From: Cokeromyces recurvatus
Lineage: Eukaryota; Mucoromycota; Mucoromycetes; Mucorales; Mucoraceae
Assembly (NCBI RefSeq): GCF_025118155.1
Contig: NW_026251431.1
Location: 1-64,000 of the forward strand
Direction: 5' to 3'
DNA: 64,000 nucleotides
The position numbers were made by a program, and so were the translations under genes. The notes under the pieces were generated by a model that worked only from the letters and a program-made list of their open reading frames with translations, did no database searches and was not told the origin of the DNA. Positions 34,440 to 48,363 of the stretch are shown one piece after another (within the stretch, counting starts at the first letter, position 1; every line of letters begins with the position of its first letter).

Positions 34440-36855
34440 ATGTCTAATGAAAAGCATCAAGTAGATCAAATATCAAATAAAGAAATTGACTCTATTATAG
34501 AAATTGAAGATCATGTCCCAGAACCCAAATTAAAAAGAACACTTAAAGCCCGTCATTTAGCTGTGATTATTAATATTATTAAATAAATAAATAAAAAAAG
34601 ACGATGTAATAATATATGTTGATAGATGATCTCTTTGGGCGGTGTCATTGGCCAAGGTCTTTTCCTTTCTGCTGGTGGCAATTTAAATAGAGCAGGTGAA
34701 AATAGCTTAAATAATTTAGAATTATATCAAAAAAAATTAACAAAATAGTCTTGTTTGTTTTGGTTTGTATGTTTTAGGTCCTGCGGGTGCTCTTATAGCT
34801 TATGCAATTATCGGTTTTATTGTTTATTGGGTTACTTTTTCTTTGGGTGAAATGTCAACTTATATTCCTGTAAGTCTGCTGATTTTTTTCTTGTTACGAT
34901 AATAATATATACATATATATATATAAAAACGCGTTTACTTACTTTTGTATGTAAAGGTCTCTGGATCTTTTACTGTCTTTTGTAGACGATTTGTAGATAC
35001 ATCATTTGGTACAACAATTGGTTATAATTATTGGGCTTGCTGGTCCATTATTGTTGCTAGTGAATTAACAGCGCTACCACTTGTAATGGAATTTTGGACA
35101 GATCGTGTACCTGGTTGGGCATGTATGTAAAATAATTATATAAAAAATAGAGTTAGAGTTTTAGGGATATTGACTGGTTTAAACAATACCAAAAAAAAAA
35201 AAAAAAAAAAAAAAAAATAGGGTCGGGTATTTGGTTAGTTGTGATTTATACATTAAACGTATTTGGTGCAAGAAGTTATGGTGAAGCTGAATATTGGTTT
35301 AGTGTTGTAATAATAAGAAGTTTAATAAAAAGAATACAAATGATGAATTTAACCATTATTCCTTTTTTTGGATTAGATCAAAATTGTCGCTGTTCTTGTT
35401 TTCATTATTGTAGGCTGTATTACCTCAGGAGGTTTAATTGGGTAATTTACAACAAAGGGATTGAATATCTGTTTATTTATTTATTTTCTTAAGAAACACA
35501 ACGCCTCATGAAGTTTATGGGTTCAAGTACTGGAATGATCCAGGTGCATTCTCTAATGGCGCATTAGGTGTTGTAAATGCGTTCGTATTAGCTTCTTTTA
35601 GTATGCAAGGTACAGAAATTGTTGGTATCACTGCTGGTGAGTGTGAAAACCCTGTGAAGGTAAAAAAAAATAAAATGACATCATATTATCCTTTTTTTTT
35701 TAAAAAAAAAATAATTCTTAATTCTTAATTCTTAATACTGATACTACTAATAATAATAATAGCAAGTTCCCCGTGCTATTCGAAATGTATTTTGGCGTAT
35801 CATTATTTTTTACTTGGGTTCAGGTAATTTCAATATAAAAATATATAATTAGATAAAGCAATCATCATTATTTTGTTTTGCATAAATAGTGTTTATCATG
35901 GGTATGCTTATTCCATATGATGATCCTCGTAATCTAAGTGGTAGTAATTCAGTCACTGTTTCACCTTTTACCATTGTCTTTGGGAAAGCAGGATTACAAA
36001 GTGTAGCTCATATCATGAACACTGTCATTCTTATCACTGTAAAACAAAAACAAAGACAAAAGAAAAAAGAAGGGGAAAAAAAAAACTAAATTAATATGTG
36101 TATATATTAGGTCCTTTCTTGTGCAAATAGTGGAATGTATGTAAGCTCTCGAATGCTTTGTGCTTTATCTAATGAGGGATTAGCGCATCGTAAACTTTGT
36201 AAGTTATAATAGTAGTAGTAGTAGTGTAACATGACCTATTCCACCTTCTAATCATCTATCATTTTATTATTATGGGGAAACCCCTCCCTACTGTGTAGCT
36301 CAAATCTCTCGTCGTGGTGTCCCTCTTTATTCACTTACTTGTACTGCCCTCGTCTGTCTTATCACGTTTGCTACTTCATTTATTCCTGGCAAGGCACTCT
36401 TTATTGTCTTGACCAATTTATCAGGTGTAGCAGGCTTTGTAACATGGGGTGGTATCTGTTTCTCTCATTATCGTTTCCGTAAGGCGCTTAAATGTCAGGG
36501 ACGTACCGTCAAGGATCTACCCATCACAACTCCCTTTCATCCCTTTGGTGATCTCTTTGGGATGGTCGCGTGTGTGGTGATTGCGCTGATGGCTGGTTAT
36601 TCTTATTTTGTACCTCCTAATGCGGTAGGCCTGATCGGTAACTATGGTGGTCTGGTCTGTATCCTGATCTTGTTTATCGTCCTCAAGTTTTGGACAAAAT
36701 CCAAGATGATCCCTATTGATGAAATCGATTTAGATACTGGAAGAGCGGATTATAGTAGTGATCTGATGACTAAAGAAGGAGAAGAAGATGATTCAGATAA
36801 GACAGGTCCAATTTGGAAACGAATATGGAAAAAGTTTGTCTATATTGTTACATAA
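34440..36855 (+). CDS. APC-family amino acid permease (YAT type)
   Basis: This is a plasma-membrane proton-coupled amino acid transporter with about twelve membrane helices. About nine exons encode it. The cytosolic N terminus is acidic and followed by KLKRTLKARHLA. TM1 has the family signature ISLGGVIGQGLFLSAGG. Then come GPAGALIAYAIIGF, LGEMSTYIPVSGSF, a WACWSIIVASELTA stretch and SFSMQGTEIVGITAGECENP. Next are an FWRIIIFYLGSVF segment and the late NLSGVAGFVTWGGI and WKRIWKKF C terminus. The EMSTYIPVSGSF and GTEIVGITAGE motifs place it in the YAT branch with Gap1/Can1-type permeases. Substrate cannot be read from sequence. It converges on the cyclase gene, with only 85 bp between stops. Confidence 0.94.
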
Positions 36856-36940
36856 TTTTTATTTATTTATTTTATTTATTTTATTTTATTTTATTTTAAA
36901 TCAATAAATATATACATATACTCATTTATACATATTTATA

Positions 36941-39900
36941 TTATGGGTGACTGTTGCTGTATGTAGCTTGTGCTAGTGACCCGCTTCGTCTCGTAATTCC
37001 CTCATCCTCTTTACAAAGATCCGCTTGATATCCATGATAATAAACATGATCTGGATCTGGATTACAATAGGTATCTGCTGGGATCTCTAACGATTCAAAA
37101 TCTTTTTTAGCCCTCCCTGTCCATTCAACTCGATCCTCGGGTGTAAAAGCAAATTTGCCTAAATTGGCCCAATAATAAGCTTTCAAAAATCGAATCTCAT
37201 GTATGAATTGCATCTCAAAGACACCATGTCGAAGTACCATGTATCCCTCTACAATCCTTCGTGTCATAATATAAGGTAACGCTCGTGCAAGATATAAACA
37301 AGGTTGTGTAAATTCCCAAAACTTCACTTGTTGAAATGCATGATTAAGACGTGATAAATCAAAGATATATTTTTCATATTGATTATCACTTTGATCAATT
37401 TGTCCATCTTCAACCATACAATAAAGTCCCATGGTTGCAAAAATGAGACCATAAATAGGAAAAATATTGGCTATATGTATATAATGGTAAGAAAAAGAGT
37501 AAGAAAACGTCCTTTTATATACATCTATATTCTTACGTGTCATCGTTAAACCTGGTAAATGATGGATTAATTTTTGTAAATGTCGTTTAGCCATATCCAC
37601 CATATGATTTCTTGCATAATAACATACAAGAGTGCCATGAATGGCAATTCGATTATAATCAGCTGCTTCCTTGATATGCGCCTCTAGTAAAGCTACATAA
37701 GGTGCACAATTAGCCATCCTATCGACTACAATAGCATTCCCAATATGATAGACTCCTAACCAAACTTCAGCTTCAAAATCCCCATTTGCATGCGCTGTAT
37801 GCGCCATCTGTTTCATCAGTTCCATCTCCACCTCGGACCTTCCAAAGGTGCCTTCAAAGATCCTCATCGTTATTAATAACCCTACCGCTCTATAAAACAA
37901 TTGAAATTCTGTCACAACTCCTAATGTCATCGACCCCTCTACAGATTGATACAACAGATCACGAGCATTTGAAAACTTGCCAGCAGCAAAACACAATAAG
38001 GAACAAATGGTTAATGTATCTGGATCTGCCATCTTTTGTTTCAAGGCCTTTGCAATATAAAAGATACTATTCGTCTTGTCATCATTCAGCCAACACAAAA
38101 GAGCATTTCGTGCTAGAAAGAGTGTGTAGTTGAGACTCGTCTTCTGTTCCAATCGCTCACATTCATTAAGACCTACCAAACATGCATAAATAAAGTCGCG
38201 TTCATTCCCTGTATAAAAATAAATATTCGAGAGTTGGGCCATGATCTCTGCAACACGTTTCCCATTTTCAGCAGAGCGTCTATAACGATGAGAATGATGA
38301 GAATGATGATGACGATTGCGACGACAACGACATGTGAAAAAAAGATGGCGACGATGTCGATACTGACGGAATCGATGCTTCCAAAATTGTAACCAAAATA
38401 AAGTATCCGTTTGTGGCCAAGGCTCACCTAGAACCTTAAGCGCTCGAAACAAATAACGTTCACCTTCTATTAATTTAGTCCTCATCGTATAGCACATACC
38501 CAACTTTCTATAAATATCGCTTAATCGGATTGTTCCAAATTGTTCTAATCTCTCGGGGTAATCATCTAAAATTTTCACAATACGTTGCAAGTTAAGCGTA
38601 GCCTCAGGTAACAGATAAGCTTGCATATTTTGATCAGCTAGTTTCTCTAAATAATACAATTGTTTATCGACTGCATCTGTCTCGAGATAGTGACGCGTAA
38701 TTTTCCTTAATGATTCGTATGTGGATTGTTGGTTTGTTTCATAGTAACGGGCTAAAGCATAGTGTTGTGAGATACGTGTTTCGTACGAGATCATATCATA
38801 GATACTTTGAGGGATGGTAATATGAGTAAAGATATACAAATTATCGTCTGCTTGTTGAAGGAAATGATAAAGATCTAAATGAGTGATGAGTTGTTGTATT
38901 TGATCTATATCCTGAGATAAAAAAATCCTATTATTCGGTTTAATAACTGCTTTTACTTCAAATAATGAAAAATATTGATCCAAACAGCAGGCAATCTATA
39001 AGAAAAAGAAAAGAGAATTTAATGTATTACTAACGATATGTATGTATGTTGTATGTATATTTACAGTAAGAAATTCTTGGTAATTGGGATCAAGTCTGTC
39101 AAATTGCATTTTAATGATACGTTTATAATCAAAATTACCAAGCACATCTTCTAAATCAAAACTATTACTACTTGGAACAAGTTCACCGTCAACCACAGTA
39201 ACATGATTAAAATCCTTTAATACAATCGCCACATTTCTAAAAAAAAAAAATAAATAAATTTATCATTACTTAATAAAATAGACAAACGAAAAAAAAAAAA
39301 AAAATAGAGAACAAGCTTACTTGACATATAAAGGATTCCCTCCTGTACGTTTCTATAGAATCATTGTTATAATATATATTTCTTCCTTTCCTTTTTTTTT
39401 TCTTTTTTTCTGTAAAATTTTACCTGTATAACTTTAACTATTTCTGGACTAATCCTATTCACACCACTTCCAAAATTTTGTAATATAATTTCACCAATTT
39501 CATCTTCCCCTAAACCGTTCAAGGGTATCTCAACATAGGATCCAGCCATTCTAAATTGCTCAATAAATGTGACATTGTAATCCTTGATTGGCCTTGTTAC
39601 CATCAAGATCATGACCTTTTGACAGCACTCATGAATGTGTTGTAATATGCGTATTGAAGCCGAATCAGCCCCTTTTTTTTTTAAAAAAAAAAAAAAGAGA
39701 TATATATATATACATATATAAAGGATAGTAAGTCAAAAAGTATCTATATAACACTTCACACACACATACACACACACACACATACATATAGATATATGTC
39801 TTACATTGAACATCGTCACAGATAAAAACCAATCCTACATGCTTTGAAACATGCGTAACAATACGTGTAATTACACCCGTCAAAAGTATATCACGTGCCC

Positions 39901-42739
39901 GTCCATCCAATAGTCTAGTATATCTATTTTCGCTAATATCCTCAAGGGATGTAAAGATGACTTTAAAGAGAGGCATATAACCATCTTCTTCACCACATTT
40001 TTGTAAACATCGTGAAATGAGGTCAACCATATCATTATTATTATTATTATTATTAGATGATGCAGTATAGGTCGTTAATCGATTAGGCTTAACTTGGTCA
40101 CTGCTTGAAGAGATTACATCCAATTCTATATTTGGAGTTTGTGGTGTATTAGACTGAGATATAGTTTTGATAGGAATTTTATCAGAGTCAACAATTTCAA
40201 ATATTGAGAGCATAATACTTCTTAACAAATAATATTTACTACTTTTCTCAACTATATACTTGGTTTGTTAGATGATATATGTAAATGTAAATGTAAATGT
40301 TATATAGTATACCTTCTGTAGATGAAGTCCAACTATATGTGTATAAAGATGTATTTGTTCTTAGTTTAATATTATCATTTCCTTTGTGACATTCTTCCCT
40401 TTATATATGTATATATTTATCTAATAAAACTTACCAACTTATAAACCCATGTGAAATAATAATTTTGTATAAATTACTACAAAAGAAGCTTTTACCCACT
40501 CCTGCTGGCCCTGTTACAACTAAAAAGTGATGATTAGGCGCTTTACTCCAATCTTCTACAAAGTGTGTAGCCAGTCGCATTTCTATCTTGTAACCAATAA
40601 AATCTGTTGTAAGTTTTTCATCTGTCGAGATACGTTTATAATCATTCTTAAAACCAAAATTAATAATACTAAAGACTTGAACTGGCGTCGGTTTACCCTT
40701 CATAAAGTTCTCACCAAAGTCTTCAAATTCACAGAGTCCACCAATTTGTTTACGTGTTGTCGAATCACAAACAACAGATTCCTTAGAGAACTCATATTTA
40801 AGCATTCTGACAGCCACTACAATTGTATCACCTGAAATACCAGGATCTCGCCTGTATGGATTGTTGTGAGGGATGTCTGCAATAAAGATAGTACCTGTTG
40901 ATAAAGAAATTGAAAACCCTGTAAAACCTTCCTGATGGTATTTATCACGAATCTCGAGAGCTGCCTTTGCTGCAAAGACTGCTTCACGTTCATGAGATAA
41001 AGGTGGAAGACCAAAGACAGATAATAATGTAGTACCTATAATAGAGTTATAAGCACAACAACAACAATAATGATAGTAGTAGTCAGAAAAAAAAAAGAAA
41101 AAAAAAAAAAAACAACGACTTACCTTTATCATCAATGGCAAATTGCTGTAATATACCTTCATACTTTACAAGTGAATGAATGACTAATTGTACTGCCTTT
41201 TGTAAATATTCAAGCCCTTCTGGATGATCTATATTTATCTTTCCTAAACTAACAAACATGATTGTAACCTCCCGAAATTGCGCTGATAAACGATCGTTAT
41301 CCCCTATTTGTAACAAACGATAAAGGGCACTCCGATTGATATACTTGAAATAGTATCTGTTAGCATCTAAAGGTAAATTGTTATAGGTCGCATTGCGTCT
41401 TCGTGGTATTAACGGTTCTATCATTGGCATCTTTACACGTTCTCGTCTTAATCCAGACAATGATTTAAAATATTCTCCCCGTGTATTATTAGATAAGCTC
41501 TTAATAATATAATACCTTCGTCGTTGTTCAAAGTTTAGCATCGATGATTGTCGTTGCATAATATCATAAGCAGTGGGTGTAATCGTCATTTCACCCGCTT
41601 TAGCCAGCGATAGGGCCTCATCCAAACTATCTACAGCTTGTCCACCAATAGCATATTCAAGTCGACCATGATATTCAAAATCAGATTGGTGCAAGTGATT
41701 ATTAGATTGTAACGATTCTAAAGGATCCAGTTCACCTACAATAATATTCGTTACATTACCACACGTTAATGCCATATGTAACTCAAGATCGACACAGTTG
41801 CTATTTTCAATGAGAATCGAGTTTTCACTAGCCACACTTGTTCGACGGAGATTAAAACTTTTTCGGCCCTTAAAAAGATGAGGAATCCAACCAGTTCCTT
41901 TGGAGGAAGAGGATGTGTCATTATTTTGTTGTTTGATAGAAGAAGAGGACATATTATTTGTTCGATGCTTTGATCGTTCTTCTGCTGTAAGATAAACTCT
42001 ATAATGAGAAAGACGAGCAAGTAATTGTAAGCCACATTCAATACCACGACGTACTAGTAAGTTTTTTTGTCTTTCAGAAGGTTCTGCCAAATCGACATGA
42101 TTTATTGATTGAAAGCATACTAAGACAGCATCACCCAAAAACTAATACAGTACAGAACAGAACAGAAAAAAATAAAATAAGATAATGTAAAATAGTAAAA
42201 TGACTTCTTTTCCTCATTTACTTTGACAACATCACCTCCATAAAACTCAATGATTTGTATACACTATTAATTTTATTAGTTTAGTCTAATCATATTATTT
42301 TATAATATTCCTACTTACTTCTCCCATATAAGCTCCAATTTCCATTGCAATTGCCTCTGCACCTGAACCTCCTTTTGCTTGTGCCATTGTTGTCAACTGT
42401 TAAATAGTTTAATATAAATATCCCTTTTTTTTTTCTTTTTCTCTTTACCATACTAAAGCCTAAATATGTATATTTTTTTTTAAAAAAAACAAAGGCTATT
42501 ATTAAACTCTTATTATTATAATAGATACAAAACCAAGTCCTTACCTACAACATCAACCATCAAGACAACACCAAATTGTGTATGACTATAAGGAAGTTTG
42601 ATAGAATCCTCATTGGCATGTAATGAGCGTACATACTTTTTTTTTTTTTTTTTTTTGAAACAAGAATTAGTATAATATCATTACAACATAATGAATAAAT
42701 AAAATATACTTTAGCAATATAAGGTGCAATATTGAACAT
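36941..42739 (-). CDS. Soluble (ADCY10-type) adenylyl cyclase with NTPase and TPR-like region
   Basis: The predicted product makes cAMP from ATP. In animals the ADCY10 type is cytosolic and bicarbonate- and calcium-stimulated. Domain order on the minus strand: cyclase domain 1 (VLMVDVVGFSML with the metal Asp, IQIIEFYGGDVVKFLGDAVLVCF with the second Asp, then YAIGGQAVDSLDEA); cyclase domain 2 (VTIMFVSL, FAIDDKGTTLLSVFGLPPLS, GFSISLSTGTIFIADI); a P-loop NTPase (VVTGPAGVGKS); and a long helical, TPR-like C-terminal half of about 700 aa with a His-rich patch near 38290-38340. Domain 2 lacks the metal Asp, as in animal ADCY10. An 11-nt microexon (42449-42459) is required to restore the domain 1 motif. 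The start at 42739 is the first in-frame ATG and tentative. Many exons. It is not of the Cyr1 type (no LRR or RA domain). Confidence 0.9.
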
Positions 42740-43336
42740 GTGAATAATCAGGTTTTCATCTATTTTCGTTATTATCTGTTGTTGTTATTTCTTGAATAGA
42801 AAGGAGAACGACAATAAGCTTATAAAAGTAAGGAATCCTTTTGATAGTTTACTTGTTTTATTTTGATTGCTGAGTTTAAATCCTTTCTTTTATATGAATA
42901 TATAAAAAAAAGAAAAGAAAGCAAAAGAGTAATTTTAATAAAATCATTAGTTCTTTATAAAACTGCGTTTGTTGGATTTTGTTTCATCTACCAACATACA
43001 TGAATATATGCTCTACATATTATGTAATAACAGACTAGTTTTCAAATTCAGCTATTCTTTTTATATACATGTGTATATTTATTTATTAGTTCTTTCATTC
43101 AATGAAGCCTTTAATAAGTAATAATGAACCTACTAATAAAAAAAGATTACTTGCTTTTTTTTTTTTTTTTTAAATATGATGATAATTTATGCTTTTTAGT
43201 ATTCATATCACTTTGGGAATGTTTCATACAATTTTGTGTCCCAGAAAAAAAAAAAAAAAGAATTTATGCTTATAATTTTTATAGGGTTATAATTTTCGCG
43301 CTTTTTATTACTATTTTTATCGAGGAGTATTAAATA

Positions 43337-46016
43337 ATGTCAACTGTAGTCGACGAATTACAAGATTATTTATGCTCTAATCTACAGACTGAACAAGACT
43401 TGAGTCTTGACAATGTTAAACGTCTATTACAAATTCAATACGAGGAAAAAGCATCTCTAGATTCTCAAGTATATATATATATTTGGTTTATTTTCATTTT
43501 CTTGTAATGATGCATGCTAATTCTTTTTTTCTTTTTTTTTTTTAGTTACAAACACTCAAACAAACAACAAAGCAAAAATTATCAAGAACATTGCAAACAT
43601 CTAAAACTCATCATGCAAAACTCAATGAACTATCAACTTCATTATTATCAACAGAAAACACTCTTCAAACATTTATTCATCATGAACCCACTCTTCAACT
43701 ATTGTCTCAACTTACACATTTAGAACAAAAAATAAAGAAAATAGATATCGCAAAAACTTATATCAAATCACTTTTAGTAGCCTCTGATCTAAGGTAAATT
43801 GACCTATCTTCCATCTTCTCCCCTCTCCCTCCCTTAATGACTTATATCCTCTCTAAAATGAAAATGAAAAGTTCTCAAGCTATGGAATTAGTTATAAAAG
43901 AACCTCAAGAAGCGATAACACCTTATAAGCAACTCTTACAATTTGAAAGCTATTTGGAGAAACATGCTGCTTATAAAGGACTCTATGAATCTATTAAAAA
44001 ATCTCGTCTTTCTCTTTGGGAACAACTGAATGATGTCTTGACAAAAAACTTCAAGGACACTTTACAAGATCTCGACTGGCCAAAGCCTCTTCGACCCCCT
44101 TATGGCCCACATATGAAAGACAAATTGAATGCCTTTGAAAAGGCCTTCTCTAACTTGCTGATCCTTGAAAAATTGTAAGTTGATTTGATTTTATTCATAT
44201 TTTGTTACTAATAATAGTGTTCTTTTTTTTTAGTGAATCAGATGTCATTTCAAATCCTATTTTAATTATGCTTGAAGCTTTATCGATTCGTTTTCGTTTT
44301 CATTTTGAATCTTCTAAACCTACAAATCGTCTTGATAAACCTGAATGGTACTTGACATTTGTGAAGGATACCATCGCTAGTCATATCCCATTCTTACTCA
44401 CTACCGTTCAACCTCTTTGTGGAACTTGGAATGCAAAGGATCAATTTATTACAGGCTTACTGAGAGATGTGGAACGAAAGATACAAGATACATTCCCTAA
44501 ACTATTAAATCATCCCAACTGGCTAAGTCATACGATACATGAAATCCTTGTCTTTGATAAATCACTGTTAGATCATTTCGCTTATTCCTCACACCTCTCA
44601 TCCTACACCATTTTCACACATGATGCTTGGTTCACTACTTGGTTTGAAGCAGAACGCTCTTTTGCTCTAGTCAGATTTGATACCATCATGTCAGATCCAC
44701 GAGCCTTTCATGTCGATGATACCTCAAGAGCAACTACATCAGCCATTCGACTTGTTGAACTCTTGGAGAGTATAAGAGATGTGTATGAATTAGTACCATC
44801 CACTGAACAAAAGTGTCGCTTCTTGAATGAGATACAACTTGATTTATTAGATCAATATCAACAAAGAATATCGAATGCAATCGATTCATTTGAGGCACTT
44901 TCTCTTATTCGATCTGTACCTGTACCTGGTGCATTACCAGAGGCTGTGACAGGTGTCATGACAACGACTGAGACAGGTGGAACAGTAGCTGCTATACATC
45001 GTCTCTATCGATGGTGGAGAAGTGTAGATTATATCATCAATAGATTGAAAGATTGGTCAGAAGACGAGGTAAAATGAATGCATACATAACTTTGTATATA
45101 TATAGTAGAGAAAGAGGGAGAGAGGAAGAGAGGAAGAGAGGAAGAGAGAGAGAGAGATAGGCAGAGAGACAGGCAGACAGGCAGACAGAGAAAGAGAGTC
45201 GATACTAATTCTATATGTATATAAAGTTCTTTTTGGAATTGCAGTTTGATATCAATCAAAATCACAAAAAATTAGGACAAGACGGATTATTTAAAAATAG
45301 TTTGAATACTTTTAAACAACTTGATTTACGTACAGAAAAAATGATGATTAAAATTGCTATAAAAGAATGGATAACAGGAGCTCGAAAATATGCTAAAAAG
45401 TAAGTTTCTTTCTTTCTTTCTTCTTCAAAATACAAAAAGACTTAGTTTTATTTTATAAGGGATACTTGGTGGCAGACATCATGTACAGATATAACTGAAA
45501 TATCACATGAATTATATCAACCTTTACAAAACTTTAGAAACACCTTCAATTCTATTTATCCTATTTTACCAGAAGCTAAATTTTTATTAGTCTATCGTAA
45601 GACACTTCAAGAAATTGAGGATTGGTATTGGAAACAGATTATTACTCAAAATCAATTCTCCACAATGGGCGCCTTACAATTAGAAACTGATTTAAAACAA
45701 GGTTTATGGAAAATTGGGCAAAAATGGACAAAGAAGCCTGAAAACCTGATGAAGAGGTAAATTAAAAGTGTAAATAAATCGTAAACATTATTCTTACAAG
45801 AATTTCTTTAGACTGAAAGAAGCAATTCAATTACTTGTTTTACCCTTTGATAATGATACTGTGTCATGTAATAAATTAATGAAGGCATTAACAGATACAA
45901 GTCAACTGGAAAATGTACAAAAGATGTTACAAGCCATTGGCATAGAAGTCTTGAGCAATGGTCAAATACGTGATGTCTTGAGAAGAAGAAATGATATGTT
46001 GCATAGTTGGAATTAA
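43337..46016 (+). CDS. RINT1: RINT1/Tip20 family vesicle-tethering protein
   Basis: RINT1/Tip20 is a subunit of the NRZ/Dsl1 complex that tethers Golgi-derived COPI vesicles at the ER. Spliced exons start MSTVVDELQDYL and include a coiled-coil N-terminal part. The TIP20 domain follows, with HEILVFDKSLLDHFAY, DAWFTTWFEAERSFA and RFDTIMSDPRAFHVD, and then IDSFEALSLIRSVPVPGALP and AIHRLYRWWRSVDYII. The protein ends in a conserved helical stretch near HSWN. The DAW..TW...ER and FEALS motifs are diagnostic. Total is about 800 aa. One intron (about 45073-45244) is a GAGA/GGCA microsatellite. The gene is divergent from the cyclase, with 597 bp between starts. Confidence 0.9.
45107..45198. repeat. 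GA-rich microsatellite in a RINT1 intron
   Basis: Repeats of GAGAGGAA, GAGA and GGCAGACA fill the intron. Confidence 0.85.
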
Positions 46017-46030
46017 ATTCTCTCTTTCAC

Positions 46031-46072
<42 letters not shown>

Positions 46073-46168
46073 ATTATAAATAAATAAAATAAAATTTGCT
46101 GCTATTATTATTATTATTATTTTTTATTTATTTATTTATTTATTTTCGTTCATATTTTATTAAAAGAA

Positions 46169-47082
46169 ATGCAAGCTACAGTTATAAATAATGATTTACA
46201 AGAAGATTTTCTTGGAAGTGTACAATGTCCAATAGACGATTGGCGATACGAAATGAGAAGAGAAATTCAAGAAATCATTGTAAAATCAAACAATTTTTTT
46301 TTTTAAAAAAAAAAAGATACACATACACACATATACAAATCGTCTAAAAGGAGGACTACTGATAAAATATCTATATAATATAATATAATATATATATATA
46401 TATATATATATAGCCTGGTCTCTTTTTAGGACCATTTTCAGCTTGTCGTAAAACAAATGAACTCAAAGATTTGGGAATCACTCACATTCTATGTTGTGTT
46501 GACTTGGCAGAGGCTAAACTCTTTCGTACCGATCTTTTAGCTCAACATTTTAAATATCATCAATTGATCGTGACTGATTCCAACTTGCAAAACCTCATTC
46601 AATATTTTCCATCCACATCGAATTACATTCATAATATCTTACAACAACAAAAGGGTAAAGTGGTTGTGTGTTGTAACGGAGGCATGTCACGAAGTCCTAC
46701 TTTTATCGTTGCTTATATTATGGAATATTTTAATGTGGACGCTTCGCAAGCTTATGAATTTGTTCAGACAAAACGTCTTTGTATTAATCCAAATGATGGT
46801 TTTAAAAGTCAACTCAAGGTATTTTTTTTGAAAAAAAAAAAAAAAAAAAAAAATAGTTGTAGTTCTCTTCTATAACTTAAGGTCTTTTTTTGGTAGGAAT
46901 ATGAACCCATTTACAAAGCACGCTTATTACAATCAAATAATCAAGATATACTTCAAAATAAAAAAAGGCGTACAGATGAAGAACAAGAAGAAACTACAAA
47001 ACGATTTTTAGGTATAGAAGAACAACAACAAAATGGTGTAAATGCAAATATGAATGCAGGCTACTCCTCTATGTTGTTATAA
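46169..47082 (+). CDS. STYX: STYX-type dual-specificity phosphatase, active-site Cys retained
   Basis: Animal STYX is a pseudophosphatase whose catalytic Cys is Gly; it binds substrates such as ERK and F-box proteins. Three exons (46169-46279, 46414-46818, 46897-47082) encode about 234 aa. STYX-specific features are DWRYEMRREIQEIIPGLFLG, GITHILCCVDLAEAKL, FVQTKRLCINPNDGF and EYEPIYKARLL, followed by an acidic and Asn-rich tail. The active-site loop reads VVCCNGGMSRSPT, so a Cys sits in position for C-x5-R, and a candidate general-acid Asp is in VTDSN. The enzyme may therefore be active. The first intron ends in an (AT)n run and the second contains a poly(A) tract. Confidence 0.9.
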
Positions 47083-47144
47083 TGTGTGCGCGTGTGTATA
47101 AATAAATAAATATATATAAATAAATATATATACAGATAGATAGA

Positions 47145-47184
47145 TAGATGTCATTACCCTTCCTTCCTTCCTTCCTTCCTTCCT
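47145..47184. repeat. TTCC and GATA microsatellites
   Basis: A short AGAT run near 47135-47150 is followed by repeated TTCC (about 47159-47184), in the spacer between the convergent STYX and permease genes. Confidence 0.8.
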
Positions 47185-47191
47185 TTTCTTT

Positions 47192-48321
47192 TTATGTAGT
47201 AGTTTCTTGTAATAAAGGTACAGCTTGTTCTGCTACTACCTTTTGGTTATTAGATGACTTCTTTTGTAAGTACCCAACAAATGACATAGTTCCAATAAAA
47301 AAAAGAATAAGAAAACAACTAGTTGTAAATCCTTTATCTAATAATAAAGTTAAAAGTGTTTACTATTAGATTACATCTATATTACTTACAATAATAGGGC
47401 GCATCAGTGACTGGCCATAAGACAAGTGGAGTCCAAATCCACATAAGCGATGAAAAGGTATTCATGATAGCAATTGCCATAGCTCTAATCTCGCTATTAG
47501 AAGATATACTTTCACTAGCCCAAGTCATGATAATCTAATGCAAAGTAATTAAAATACACATGATGATGATAGGATAGTATTTCATTCTATATATGTATAC
47601 CGAAGTGAGTGAGCCTAATCCAGCATGAGTCAATAGAAACGCTATATATAAAATAAAAAATGGCTGAACAAACAATGATAAAAGACTAATATTATATATA
47701 TAAAAGTTAATATTGTGGATAATAAACATGTGTACGTGTATATATATATATATATACCTCATTCCAATGAATCCAATAAATGCAGGTATAATAATACACC
47801 ATAGTCGAGTACGATATGTATCACTAATAAATCCATTACATAATCCAGCAAGCATAGTAATAAGCATATCAGGCTATATGTATACATATAAGTATGTAAA
47901 ATTCAAAATTCAAAATTCAAAATTACAGTACAGTAGTCAATAGGTTTGAAGTAACAGAATCAAATCCTAATTTTTTAGCTACTATTCCTAATACATGACT
48001 TGCTCCTAATGAAATATGAATAGACGCCCAACTAATAGCAAATAAATATAAATAAGGATTCCCTAACAATAATTTAAATCTTTCTAATCTTGTCGTTGCT
48101 GTCCTTTCTCTATCTTGTTGAGGTTTATGATTTAACCTTTCCAGTGCTATATTCTTTTCAGAAGGGTCTAACCAATCAGTATTATGTGGGTAATCAGGTA
48201 AATAGTGATATCCTACTGAAGCCAATATACCCGTTATAAATGCATCAAATAAGAACATCCAACGCCACCTATTTATATAACAAAATAAACTTCACCGTAA
48301 ATTATCTCCAATCATCTCTTT

Positions 48322-48363
<42 letters not shown>

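Noticed and set aside
37786..38133. 115-codon plus-strand frame
   Set aside because: It is the antisense shadow of the well-supported cyclase C-terminal exon.
39665..40228. C-terminal extension of the cyclase exon into YMYVCVCVCVCE
   Set aside because: This is read-through into a CA/TA microsatellite intron; the exon ends at a GT donor after DDVQC.
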